Assembly (NCBI GenBank): GCA_005784505.1
Contig: VCAZ01000125.1
Coordinates: 372,001-436,000, forward strand
DNA: 64,000 bases
Direction: 5' to 3'
Source of the DNA: Bagarius yarrelli
Taxonomy: Eukaryota; Chordata; Actinopteri; Siluriformes; Sisoridae
The stretch's first letter is position 1. Each line of letters begins with the position of its first letter. This document shows, in pieces, positions 37,013 through 51,200 of the stretch. The notes below the pieces were generated by a model. The model did not search any database. It had not been told where the DNA came from and saw only the letters and a program-made list of their open reading frames with translations. The position numbers were made by a program, and so were the translations under genes.

Positions 37013-37172
37013 AAAGTGGTGGCTCATGGTTAAGATGTTGGACTACCAACCCGAAGATTGTAGGTTCAAGTCCCCAAGTCCCTTAACCCCTAAATGCTCA
37101 GTTGTATTAAAGAGATAAATGTAAGTCGCTCTGGATTAGGGCATCTGCCAAATGCTGTAAATGTAAATACAT
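37013..37172 (+). repeat. tRNA-derived SINE, GDAP2 intron 1
   Basis: 'gtggctcatggttaagatg', B box 'aggttcaagtcc' and tail 'gtaagtcgctctggattagg'. About 25 bp of the 'ctgctgggcccctgagcaag' region is deleted. Confidence 0.88.
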
Positions 37173-38001
37173 AAAAAGTTCCATTTTAGTAGTATTAATT
37201 TTGAAACCTCAGCATTATATACGCTAAACAGATGTTCCTGGATCTTCCTAGTTATGGGCGGCATGTAGTTTGTACTGAATCAGCCGGATCTTTCATATTA
37301 AAATAAGTTTACATATATACAGATATTAACCCTCCCAATACAGTTTTCTTCGTCCATATGGTTGTTAGAGGTTAGGACACACCAACATGGTTTGTTAGCC
37401 CAAAGCAAACAAACTGTTGAGTTTCTCATGGCTTCCTCCTGATATTGTGCAATAGGATTTAAAAAACATTTCTCAACAAGACTGACATCATGTGTTCCTT
37501 TACTAAAATTCAGGCTTGTACTGTGTGTCCGGCTACACAAAAATGCCTTTGTGCAAAAGTCAAATTTTTTCCTAAAACGCAACACTAAGTCCCTCTCAAC
37601 TTTAGCAATACTTAATCAGCTCACATGAGATCCATGTGCCGAGCCCTGTTCTGAGGTAATGAACTTAACCTAGGGCGTCTTGATGGAAGTGGCTATTTCA
37701 TAATTATTCTACCAAGTTTAGCAGAAAGGGAGGGGGCAATACTGTGGTCATAAAGAAGTTTTACTTAAGAAACAAGTCTAGCAAAGTCTGGCAATGAATA
37801 GTCAGGTCATGTGTAATAAAGTGATTTTCAGTTTTATAGACAACATCAAGTTGATTGATTTGTAATCGAGTCATCATCCGGTTTGTAGTCTTAAACAAGC
37901 CTAGCCTAGCTAACATGTACTGTAACTAAAAAAAAACGGTTGTTGATTGAGACACAGTTGTGATTTTGTTCACACAATATGATGATTGTTCATTATTACA
38001 T

Positions 38002-38341
38002 TGAAGTGGTATCTTAGTTAAGGTATTAGACGCTGGTCAGAGAGTCATTATTTCAAGCCCTGGGACCACCAAGATTTACATTTGCAGCATTTGGCAGACA
38101 CCCTTATTCAGAGCGACTTACATGTATCTCTTTTATACAACTAAGCAAGTAAGGGCCTTGCTCAGGGGCCCAACAGTGGCAGCTTAGTGGTGCTGAGAAT
38201 CAAACCCTGATCTTCCAATCAGCAGTCTTATGCCTTAACCACTAGGCCACCACTTCCCACTGCTGGTTTTTGAATGCTTAGTTGTATAAAATAAAATTGC
38301 GTCACTTTGGCTAAGGAATACTGCCAAATGCTGTTAAAAGA
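38002..38341 (+). repeat. SINE split by a second, inverted SINE, GDAP2 intron 1
   Basis: A sense copy begins 'aagtggtatcttagttaagg' and runs to 'gggaccaccaag' (38073). It is interrupted by an antisense copy (38074-38259: 'gcatttggcagacaccctta', antisense B box 'gagaatcaaaccc', 'ggccaccacttccca'). It then resumes at 'ctgctggtttttgaatgctt' and ends 'ctgccaaatgctgtt'. Confidence 0.85.
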
Positions 38342-38994
38342 ATATTGACTTTTAAGGTATAGCAATTATCTGTTCTATAAATTCTGATCGAATGCATTTC
38401 CTGTGTACTGAATATGTAAAGTTGTTCCTTGTTGATTGAATCATTTTTCATTTACTTTTTAATTCACCTCCCAACTGAACCTGGTGCCTTTTTTTTTGTC
38501 TCCATTTTGTCACCGATGGAGTTTTGGTTCTTTGCTGCTGTCGATATCTTAAATTTTTTTAATGCCACAAAATGATTTTTCTGGTAATTACATAAATTAA
38601 TTATTAAAATACGTTTTGTAGACTTCGAAGTATTAATATACCTTATCGCATTTCTCCAGTGGACTGTGCACAAAAGGACATATCTCTGCTATTCATTAGA
38701 GCCTAAAGGATGTCCTTTCTGTATATTCAATTCATTGAAATGTGATTATATATTAAAAACGTCTAATTCCACAAAACATATAGCATTAATTATTATTCTG
38801 GTAGTTATTCTTTAAATGGACTGTGTACAGAAAGGACATTGTTTAGAATTCACCATTATGCTTTATGAATCCTAGACTGTCAGTGTGCTGTTCACATCAG
38901 TACGTGTTGTAGGTTAGCAGGCTTTCTGCATGCTAACAGTAAATTTGTTTGTATGTATTTTCCTCAGTTGACCGCCACCCTGGGGATCAGCAGC

Positions 38995-41900
38995 ATGGAT
39001 CCACTGGGCGCTCGCTCTCAGTTTGTCTGTGTGGAGACACTTTCCACTTGGGATCAGCTGAAAGAGGAGGTCGATGGCAAGGCAGAATCTGAGACTCATT
39101 CGAGGGAAGATGTTGACAAGCTGACTGATGGAAATGCTACTGTTTCTCCATTTCCGTTCAGAGAGGATATCAACAGGAAAATTATTCTGTTGTGAGTCAC
39201 ATATCTCGATTAAGCTTCAGTACCTTGCTTTTATTTGCACGTTCTTTCCTCCTGGAAGATCATTTACTATTGGGAATCGTTCGGAAGAGAAACTAACTAA
39301 AAAAAAGAAGGAGAACCATGTATTTTGAAAGCATTATAATGATAAGAATTACATTCAACAGCTACAAACTTATATTTAACCTTTATTTAACTGTCCCACA
39401 ACCCTTCTGCCTCCTGATCCTTGTTAGTGCACATACGCACTGTTGGCATATGCGCTCCATTATATGCTTCTCTATAGCAATCTAACTTTAAAAACAAGTA
39501 ACTTTTCTGTTGCTTATGCAATTTCTGTAAAGAAAACATTAGTCTGGCTGCACGATATTAAAAAATAAATGACATTGCGATATTTTGGGGGGGGGTTTTG
39601 CGATACATACTGCGATATAAAAAAAAAAAAAAAAACCACAAATGACTCGAATAGCTCTATCTGGACCAAACTCAGGAGGTGATTTTGTAAGGTAGTGTAT
39701 CTGTATAATACTGTATATACTGTGCAGCCCTGATGCAGGTTAACTTTTGCATTGTTCATTGCATTTAACTTATTATTTTGTTATGCTAGTGATTCATGTA
39801 TGCAGCACAGGAGATATTTCTGATCACATGTTTGAGTCAGCTGAACTGTACATTATCTGCCAAAGCTGGAAAAATTAAATATATAAAAACTGGATAATTA
39901 CATTTTCTAGCAACCAATCCTGTGTGTGTAACTTTATAACAAGAGATATTCTGTATTTAAATTAAGTTTATATCCATTGTATCTTTATTGCTGTTTGCTG
40001 TATATAATTTCAAAGTATTTTAAGGTCATTTATTTCCTTATTAGTGTATTTTTCTTATTCTGTTTATTTTTCAGTTAATTCTTAAATGTAATATGTTATT
40101 TATGGATTTGATAGACATGAAAGTTATAAAAAGCATGTTTGAATTTGTTTAACTGATGCAGTTTAATTTGCCCCTGCAATCCTCTGTGGGGGTTTTATCA
40201 TTACAGCAAAGGGGACGTGGCACTTTTGAACTGCACTGCCATCGTGAATACCAGCAACGAGACCCTTACAGACAAGAACCCGATCTCAGACAGCATTCAC
40301 AGACACGCTGGCCCCGAGCTCAGGGAGGAGCTTTACAAACTAAAAGGTAGAGGGCAGTAATGGATACAGACGCCAGGCATCCACACAGCAAAACCACCGT
40401 TTCTCTTATTTCTTTCAACAGATAGTATTTTTAGGGTTATTAGAAAGTTGATGTGTTTTACATTCTGATAGGATTTTGTTTTACACAGGATGTCGAACAG
40501 GAGAGGCTAAAATGACAGAAGGCTTCAATTTGGCTGCTCGATTTGTTATCCATACAGTTGGCCCCAAATATAAAGCCAAGTATCGCACAGCTGCTGAGAG
40601 CTCCTTATACAGCTGCTATAGAAATGTCATGCAGCTTGCCAAGTAAGTATCACCTATGTGTTAACTAATTAGCACACAATCAACCACCGCTTTCTCTCAC
40701 AGTTTAGAAATCTGTTTTAAATTTCTACTCAGTGATTATTTACGAATAAATGTCTGAAGCGGTGGAACAAAGGTTTAAAGTTCTGAACATCTGACAATGT
40801 TCCAGATTGCAACCTGTTTTTTCATTGCTGTCTAATTCCACATGGGTGCCCTATTGGGTGTGAATAGCAACCGAAACAAGTCTCGAGTGTTTTTGTTTGT
40901 TTATGCAAAGACTACAACGTTCATCTGTAATAGATAATTATAGCTAATTCATCGACTGAATGAACATTGGCACGGAACTGCATTTTATTGGCTCTGTACA
41001 TGTACCTTGCACAATGCCAATAAAGTTGAATCTAATCTAATCTAATCTAAACAGATGCAAGTTTATGTCTGACTGTTAACTTTTCGATTCAGAGAGCATG
41101 GCATGGCTTCCGTGGGGCTTTGTGTCATCAGTACTGCAAAGAGAGGATATCCCAGTGAAGATGCTACTCATATAGCCTTACGTAGGTCTCTTTCACAACG
41201 TTGTATCGACGTATTTACAAAAACACACACATACACGCACACATTGGTACTAAATGTTATGCTACACGTCTTTTTTCAGGGACTGTGCGCAGGTTTCTGG
41301 AGAACCACGGAGAAAGCATCGAGACTGTGGTGTTTGCAGTGTCAGACATTGAGGAGGTCTGTTCCAGTCATCGGTTTAGCTCATGACGTTTATTTATTAT
41401 GTGGTCTAGTTTTCTGGAGGGGGTTTTCGACCGTGAGCTATTATTGAAAGCTGATTATAGTAAAAACTTCATGGAATGTCTTTTGTATTTTGCATTCTGA
41501 TTGTAATTTAAGTGCTGTGGTCATTTTATAGCGCTAAAAGCAAAACTTTTTGTCTTTTCTTCTTACTTGCATTTGTTATTCAGGCAGTGTACAGGAAGTT
41601 ATTACCACTTTATTACCCACGCTCAAAAGAGGAGGAGAAAGCCAGACTATCTCTGCTGCCTTCCGACGTCGGGAATGCAGAGGGTGAGCCGGTGGTACCT
41701 GAGAGACAGATCCGCATTACTGAGAAGCCTGTCAGCCTGGAAGGTGAGATTCTGCTAACCTGGCATCTGGATCAGTGTCAGTATGTGTCCCACATGTTTA
41801 GTCACCTCGGGAGGATCAAAAAGCTTTAATTCAATTCAATTCAGTTTTATTTGTATAGCGCTTTTTTTTTTTTTTATCAAAGTCTTTTTATTTATTCGTT

Positions 41901-42134
41901 TTTGCATTTTACAAAACAGAAACTAAACAAAACAAAAAACCCATCCAACAACGAACAACTTAAATCATTAGTCCTTAAAGAGCAGCTGGAACGTCTTTAT
42001 GGCAAAGTGGGTCGTCCTAGGTCACCCTGGTGATGTATCATCCGCTGGGGCAAGTCACAGGGAAGGGTCCCACAGGACCGGGTTGGAGGTGGGGTCTGGA
42101 TCACCGGCAGCTCCGTTGTGGCGTATGTAACTCA

Positions 42135-42180
<46 letters not shown>

Positions 42181-42185
42181 AGCGA

Positions 42186-42245
<60 letters not shown>

Positions 42246-42254
42246 TAGAGAGAG

Positions 42255-42291
<37 letters not shown>

Positions 42292-45200
42292 AGAGAGAGG
42301 AGATATAGAGAGAGATCGAGAGAGAGAGATAAGAGAAGAGAGAGAGAGAGAGAGTAGAGACGAGAGAGAGAGAGAGAGAGAGGAGGTTCAGAGGAGAAAG
42401 AGAAGAGAGAGAGAAGTGCAAAAAGAGAAGGAAAAGAGAGGCAGGGATTAAGGGACCCAAAAAAAGAAGGAAAACAGTAAGTGACAATGTAATCACACGG
42501 TTTGGATTGATTAAGTGAATAATGTAGAGTGCAAGGATGGACTCCGGCAAGACTAACTAGGTCAGCATAACTAAAAGGAGAACCAGAGGGAAACACAGAC
42601 ATGAGGGCTCCCTGATATGTTAAGCAACCAGCCGCTCTCATCATCAACACCAGAGAGGGAAAGACAGCATCTCAACATACCAGATCACCATAATACTCAA
42701 CACCCATGAGTCCCCCAGATCTGCTCCTTTATCTAAGGGGAATCAAATACAAAAGGCTTGATTAAATAAATATGTTTTTAACCTGGACTTAAACACTGAG
42801 ACTGTGTCTGATTCCCGAACATACATAGGGAGGTTATTCCATAGCATTGGGGCTCTGTAAGAAAAGGCTCTGCCCCCTGCTGTAGTTTTTATAATGCGCG
42901 GTACTGACAGGCAGCCTGCATCCTTTGATCGAAGTAGGCGTGACGGAACGTAAGACACTAGAAGTTCGCTTAAGTACTGCAGTGCGAGACCATTTAGAGC
43001 TTTATAAGGTTAAAAATAGTATTTTAAAATCGATGCGGTGTCTCACTGGGAGCCAATGCAGTGTGGATAGGACTGGCGTGATGTGCTCGTATCTTTACAC
43101 AAAAGCCAAAAAATGATGCAAATAGTTTAATTTGACTGCACTTTTTCTGTATCACTTAAAAAAGCCAATGACCTAAACTGCAGACGTGTGTGTTACTCTT
43201 TACGAAGTTGAAGCATGGCCTGCTGATACAGTATTCCGAATCCCCTCATTAATCATACTCATTGTTTCCAGCTTTTCATTAATATTTTTTTTTCTTTAGG
43301 GGAAGGGTGGATTTTTATGGGAAAATGTTTTGCTCACAGATAAAAGCTCAGTAATCTATATCCTAGAAGAAAGGAAGGTCTTTACTCTGTCCTGCTAATG
43401 CAATACGACCGGCTGCGGGTTACTATGGTGTGGATTCAGATGAGCCTAATTGGTAAATGAACCATTTCTTCCTTTCTCATCATCAATCTTCTACTCTGTA
43501 TTCTGTACCCAGGAGACCTTTTTTTTAGCTGGCACACTGTGATTAATCCCTGAAAACCGTATTCCTCAGTGTTTAAGGTGTTGTTGCAGTGTATGATGTG
43601 GGATTGTATAAGGACTGGTTTGTTTGCTTGGTGTCAGCAAACCTACATGGATGTGTTTATTTGTCAACGCAGGCTTGCCAGACGTTCTCTCAGGCCCAGA
43701 TCCTGTGGTCTATATTCCAGCTGTGTCGAGGTGACCACCCTTACTTTAAGCCATCGATCCAGCTCAAACAAACTGTGTGTTAGCTGCTCCCAGTAAAAAT
43801 AAACACACACTATCTCCTCAGTCTGGACCTGGTCTGCTGTGGTTTATGATATGGGAGGAATAGCCGAAATTCTGTGCTAAACTATTTCTGAAGTCTTCAC
43901 TGTTCAAAGGAGTCTATCACTCTCTCTCTCTCTCTCTCTCTCTCGTTCTCTCGCTCTCTCTCTCCTTCTGACTTTCATTCTCTTTCTTTTTCTCTCTCTC
44001 TCTTTTTCTCTCTCTTTCTCTGTCTTTCTCTCTCTCTTTCTCACGTTCTCACATTTACTCTCTCTCTTTCTAAACTGTTCCTAAAGTCTTCACTGTTTAA
44101 AGAAGTTAAAGACTAATTATGCTCTGAAAGTGTCTGAAAATGATCACATGGTGCCGTTATCAGAAAACCAAAATCTCGGTTTCTTCATTCAGTTTGATCG
44201 AGCCAAAAATAACCTCTCAAATACAGCTGCTTCTAATTTAGTCCTGATTTCACCTTCAGTTATGTTTTCTTTACTTTTCACAAAAAGAGGTCATGACTGT
44301 TTAAAGGTTTCCAAGAAAAGTCTGACTTACAGTCATTCAGATGAGGATTGAACCGATCTGCATGAGGTCTGTTCTGCTGTGACTGTTAGAGTGGAGCTGA
44401 AAGCTGCCTGAAATAAAAGCCAAGTTCATGAAGCTGAATCATTGAGTTTCACATCTCACATCTAGGACTTAATGATTGAGGTGGTCACAGCATTTGTTTT
44501 GGCCAAATCTGACTTGGCAGATGGCATGTCTGTGAAAAATGTGAGTGTATGTGTTAGGGCTGGGCGATCTGGAGAAATATCCGATAACGATATATATTTC
44601 GATATATATTGCTAATGTTGCCTGCTTAAAAATAATGGTAATGTTGCCTGCTGTCCGTTTGGTGTAATAAATCAGTACTTTTATTTTGAAAACAGCATTC
44701 AGAGGTTGTGTCTTTCCATGAAAGACATGTACTAGACTTTTCAGAAGTTTAGTGGCTATCAGATGAAATGGTCAGGACTGTGAAATGTTAAAGGATTTTA
44801 ATTTAAATGATTCGATGTTAAAAATAAATAAGTAAAATCTCCAGAGCTTTTTATCGTTATCAACAAAAAAATTATCGAAATTTGATATTATATCGTTTAT
44901 CAGCCCAGCCCTAGCATGCAGAGGGTTCAACAGAATATATGTGATGGAATTCTGTGTATGTGTTCAGATGGCTCTGAGGATGATTCTGAAAACCCAGACC
45001 TGATGCTGGTGGGTAATCATGCCTTCGCCAAAATGGAAGGAGACGTGGATAAGCAGCGAAGACTCATTCTTCAGGGTCAGCTGTCTGAAGCGGCCCAACA
45101 GAAACAGCAGCAGAGAAAGTAAGAAATAGCATCATTAGAAAACACATACTTCTAGGAACTCTTAATCAAGGTGAAATCGTGAGATTTCTGATGATAGTTT

Positions 45201-48200
45201 AATTGTTAACAAAAGTCTTCGTGAGTTGTGTTGTTTTATTTTCTGTTTACTTTTATCAGTGGGGTTTTCAGCATTATTTTGACCGTTTTTATGTTTTCCT
45301 GTGAATGAGTTTTATTCTATTCTGTTGTTTTGTAGTTATAACCGATGGCTGTGCAGAGCACGAGCAGAAGACCTCTCCGACATAGCAGCACTAAAGGCTT
45401 TATATCAAACCGGTCTGTTTCACATTTTTTATCAATTTCTTCATACTTGTGTGTGGTGTGTGTGTGTGTGTGTGTTTGTAAGAGAGCGAGAGAGAGTGAG
45501 AGTGAGAGTGAGGGGGAACTAGTGTGAGCGAAAACCTATCATCACATTCCAGAAATGTGGGATTAATGAGCACGTCCTTGTATTGTTTATTAATCTCTCT
45601 CTCTGACTTTCCCTCTCTCCCTCTCTCTTTCTATTTCTTCACACACACTAACTTATTTTTTCTTTTCTTCTTTTGCCTTGTATGTCTCGGTACACTTGTG
45701 TTTGCCTTAGTTCCAGCTCATTGAGCACACCAGCAGGGGATTCTGTAATCTGTTTCTTTCACTTCGCAATTTCGGGATCAAAAATAGACACCAAAGTAAT
45801 GGTTGCTGTGGTGATGTTTTCGATCATCTCTAAGTTGCCCTGGTTAGGTAATGTCAGCGCTGTATGTGGTGAGATACCCTGCCAGGTATAAAACACACAG
45901 CTGTGTTGGCCTGTTTATGCGTTTGCCGAGGAAGAAATGGTGTGATCGTATATTGCATTAAAAATGCTTTTATAGAAACACAATGTGGTGTGAAATTGGT
46001 AACACACTGTTAAAATAATATCTCTGGTGAAATTTTATCCCCGAATTTATAACCAAATCAACAGTTAATGGACTGTAGGGGGCACAGAGTAGCCGGAACC
46101 GGTTATGGGAAGACATTTACATTTACAGCATTTGGCAAACCCCCCCCTTATTCAGAGCGCCCTTATTTATCTCTTTAATTAGTGGTGTGCAGTCAGGGCC
46201 AGTAAGTCCTTCTCTGCTGCCTAAACACTCTCAGAATCTGACCTACATTCACAACCTAAATTCTATTATTTGTTCCGTTCAATGATTATAATTTATTTCT
46301 AACAGTTTATTCTCTTTATTTCGTAGATGCACTGCTTTCAGTAGGTGTATGTGGATGTTAGATTTTTTTTTTTTTATCCTATCAGATTTCAGTTTTTAAG
46401 CAGCTGAAGATTGCTAACTGGTTAATATTATAAAAGACTGTTTCTTTAACCAATCATATTTCAAGTCCACCTCCCGAGGCTTGCTAGCCGGCATACAATG
46501 ATGTCATCATTTTTCCATCTTCTGATTGGTTGATCAGAGTGGAACTGTTTTAGCCCAGTTCAGAGTGAGAAAGAATCAGAATCAGAAAGAGCTTTATTGC
46601 CAAGTAGGCTTGCATTTACAAGGAATTTGTTTGGGTGAAAAAAGCCTCCAGTTGCACATTTTTAAGTAAGATAGAAATAAATAAGAAAGAATAAAACGAG
46701 TGTAAAAGATAATTTTATATGAAAAATGAATAGAATATTATTGCACAGAGAAGTACAATTAGTTAAATTAGAATTTGTACGCCCACTGCGGCTGGCAGAG
46801 GAGAAATTGACTTGGTCTCAGACAGATTTTAAAAAATATTAAGAGGTGTATCAGTCGGGTATGTCCCCACTATAGGCCCAGGTACCAAATGCACCACCGC
46901 TAAGCAATTGGGGGTTAAGGATCTTGCTCAGGGGCCTAACAGTGGCAATTTGGTGTTGCTGGCATTCGAACCCCGATCTTCCAATTAGCAGTCCAACACC
47001 TTACCCACTGCACTACCATAGTTTTATTACTTAAAACTGAGTCTGTAGAAGATCATTGATGAAAATGACCATTAGGACAGTATAAAATTCAGAAGCTAGT
47101 TTTCACACCTATATTTGCTTTCGTTCACAGGTGTTGACACGTGTGGCAGAACAGTAATGGTGGTAGTGGGCCGAAATATTCCAGTAACTCTCATAGATAT
47201 GGAGAAGGTATCATTTTATATTACATGTTTAATCAATTTATTAATACCTTGTTCATTTTGTAGGACTTTTAGAGTATGTGTTCATTTATCTCTCTCTTTC
47301 TATTTCTCTCTCTCTCTCTCTCTCTCTCTTTAGGCTTTGTTATATTTTATCCACGTGATGGACCACATCACCATAAAGGAATATGTGTTGGTGTATTTCC
47401 ACACACTCACCAGTGAACATAATCACCTAGACACAGACTTTCTGAAGACGATCTATGACATTGTTGATGTGAAGTAAGATGTGTTGTGTTATATTATATG
47501 TTTATAGCTGCTTTTGTGGTTTTTTTTAATTATTGCTGGAATTTGACTAGTGTGCAGTGTTTACAACGTGCTTCAGTTCTGTTGAACTTCAAAACTAAAA
47601 TGTCTGCTGCCCCACCCCCCTTTTTGATATAGAGAGAGTTCAGACCTTTTCTTCCTAAGCCTGCTCTGCGTTATCTTGATTTATAGTGAGGATTCTGACC
47701 TTCCCAATCTATGTGCTGTACTTGGATGAAGCGTGTTGCGTGTTCGAGACTCCAGCTTGCTTATTTAATCCCTTGCTCTTCTGTTACCCTGCCCTACATT
47801 CAGCCAACATTTTTGTCTAAATGCATCCAAGAGGATGTCGATTAGTCCCAGAAGAGAAAAATAAAATAAGCATTGTTTGGCACAGTTTGGTAAAAATTGG
47901 AAAGGGAAGATTGGCTATAGCAGCTAAAGTTTTGGGACTCATAAATCAGAGTCTGTGATAATTTTTCCTTCCACCATATGAGTATGCATTGTGGATGCTG
48001 GACTGTAGAATTTCATTTTCCTAAGCTTTACCATTTGATGTGACCCAGTGGAACATGTGAGAGTCGAAGCTCTGTGAGTTCCTGATTTTAGGTTTCTGTT
48101 TAAAGCTTCAGCATTAACAGGAAGTTATGAGTGAGCATGAGGTCATGAAGCGTTTTTTTGTGTTTTCAGATGCACTCACTGCACTTATACCTCAGAAATG

Positions 48201-51200
48201 AAAAACAGAAGTGTTGTGGGTGAAGAAACTGCAAAGAGGGAATGTCAGCAAGCTGCATAACTTTCAGGGTTTTTTAGTGTCCTGCTAATCAGATTTTGAT
48301 CTTGCCTTTGTAATACCATTTTTTGGCACTACGTCATTGTTTCTATTTTGTTTAGGTCCTGCGGTATCTGTTCCGTTGAATCTGATTTTCCCTCTTTCTC
48401 TCTCTCTCTCTTGCTCTCTATCTGGGTTTTTTTTTTTTTTACTCCTGCAGCCATAGACCTTTAACTTTGGTGGTCTATTTTCATTTTAAATGTGATTTTA
48501 ATGTGATTCAGTCTAGCTGTCTGAGATTTTACCCGCTGTGAATCCTGGTCTATTTTTACATACATATGTTGTTTTTCTCTCTAAGTTGACTACTGAATAG
48601 CATTGTATTTCTGGCCGTCCTTTACTCAGATTTCTAAACGTAAACTTACTCGTATGTCTAAACAGCACATGATTAATAGAGTGCTGTGAATATAAAGAAC
48701 ACTGTTCTGGAGAGTGGTGGGGCTTTCCGCCTACCACAAACACATGTAGCCTAGTGACACTAGAGGGAAGCTGAGGTAATCAGCCGAGAGCGCTGGCTGT
48801 AGCACGGATGATTGGTGGGAAAGGTGATGGGAAACAGGGCTCTCTCTTGATCAGATTTTGATCAGAGCGTTGACATCCTTATGTGCCATAAAGCAGCGCT
48901 GTCAGTCACTCAAAGAAAATTTGATCAAGAAAGCCAGTTATTGATGTCATCTGTTATGCTTTTATGTATTAAACATGCATTTCTGTGTCTTTTCCAGATT
49001 TAAAAAAAATCTGAAGGCTTTCTACTTTGTTCATCCCACGTTTCGTTCCAAGGTAATGTTCGAAATGTCAGGCTCGGTAAAGTATTTCTGTCTATACTTG
49101 TTGCAGCTTGAGTGTCTTCTCTCTCTGATTCATACGAGCAGCAGTTCCATGTGTTAAGCACGTACAGTAAAAAACCTTATGAGATTTTATGTTTCCCTGT
49201 TAAATGATAGGGATGCTCTAATCGGTCAGTCTGATATCGGTCTCGGTCGATAATCACATTTTATGACTCGTTCAATACCCCCCCCAAATGGTGGCTGATC
49301 TCTTGAAGCAATTGCAATTTGATGAGGTCAGAAAGTGAGGACGTACATGATGCTTAGGAATGTGAATGTTTTGGTGCCACATTCATGGCATTGTTGCTGG
49401 GAAATTACTATGAAACTTTGAAAAACAAGGAAAAATTTGCGTTTAGGTTCAAAAGAACTCTTACTTGGATGAGGATTGTCCTTATGGAGTCCCGCGAGAG
49501 GTATAGCGAATAGAGAAACTGGCTTTTAAAAATGTTTACTGTATATTGAATATTAATTTTACAATTCTAGAATTTGACAGACACCCTTATCCAGAGAGAC
49601 TTGCATTTTCATTTTATTTATACAACTGAGCAGTTGGGACTTTAAGGGCCTTGCTCAGGGGCTTAGCTGTGGCGACTTGGTGATGCTGGGAATCAAACCC
49701 CAATTTTCTAATTAGCAGCCCAACATCTTAACCACTACACTACCACCTCCCCAAGTTATAATAAAAAAAAAATTAAAAGCTTGAAACATCAGAGGGAAAC
49801 TCATCAGGGACAAAATGATTTTTGTTTCATTTACAATTGATTATCTTTGATTGTGTAAAGCTGCTTTAAGACAATGATCATTGTAAAAAGCACCATACAA
49901 ATAAAATTTTAAATTGAATTGAAGCATCGATGTCAACCAATCACCATGACAAAAACCGGTACTCTGTATGGGATGCAAAATTCCCGATTAGAGGAATCAA
50001 ATGGTCTACTCTTTACTGTAAGACAATCCAGATGTTTTTGCTGGTACTTAGCATTTGTGAATTAATGAATTGGTTTGTAACTAGGGGTGTGATGAGACAC
50101 TTATCCCACGAGACAAGACACGAGACTGGGTTCAAGAGAACGATTGTGATTTTTAGATTTTTAGACTTCTTTTAAGAAATCCTCAGTGATGGAAAAAGTC
50201 TTTTATTCAACTTAAAAAACAAAATACAAATGCACAAAATGCATTATAAAATTAGCTTGTCCTTTATAAAATTAAACTTTTTTATGAATTATGTGCGGTA
50301 ATTAACAACATATAAACACTGTGTAAAATGTTTTGCCACAGACTTTTTTTCATCAGTTATTAATTTGTGTGATGGCAGCTGAACTTCGGTAAAAAAACCC
50401 ACCACACTTCTCATCCATCTGAGCAAATGAGCAACACGCACAACACCAAGTCCAGCCTGTGTAGCGAGGTTTATTGTGTGTGTAAAGCATTCGATATGTG
50501 GCTCAAGTCCTGCCTCGCGCACAGCCACATCCATATTATGCGCATTGTTTGTTCCAGATCGTGTTAGCAGAGGTGTACGGTATTCAGTTCTTGAAATGTT
50601 TGCATATTGTCATTGTCTAATATTCTTTCGCCGTTTCTTATTTCCACTGGAAAACCAAAATAACTGCATTTCCTCTAATGTGGCACAGATGGGATTTGAC
50701 TCATGAAGGTGAAAGGAGGAAAAAAGCAAATGGATTCCAATATTTTCAGATCAGATTCAGGCCTCATTCATATGTGGTAATAATGTGCGGTGTAAACAGA
50801 CAGATCGGATTTTCACCTGTTAATGCGAGTCGAACGTCACTGAATAACCAATGGTGGTGCATGATGTCAACTCAGGTGGACACCAACAGCGATATACAAT
50901 AGCACACAACAACTGTGTATTTTTATAGTTATTAATTTTGTTCACTGTAACAAATGTTCGAAACCCAGATCAGAGGCAGTTTTAACAGTCCACAATTAAA
51001 GATTTTTTTTCTGTTTCGCACTCTGCACACACACACACACACACACACGCGCGCACACACACACACTGGGCTCTGTTTCTCTCTCAGCGATTCTTCGCCT
51101 GAAGCAGGCATTGTTTTGCTGACGTTTAAATATGATGAGGAAGTAACATACTAAAAAGCCATTTTATCTTCCTCAATTGAACTCATTGATTAACATGCCG

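Noticed and set aside
36388..37172. tRNA-like A and B boxes as possible tRNA genes
   Set aside because: The same sequence with the same non-tRNA tail recurs at least ten times here, so these are SINEs; no cloverleaf was recognised.
42030..42650. Open frames over the GA tract
   Set aside because: They fall in an L2 3' UTR with an expanded GA microsatellite.
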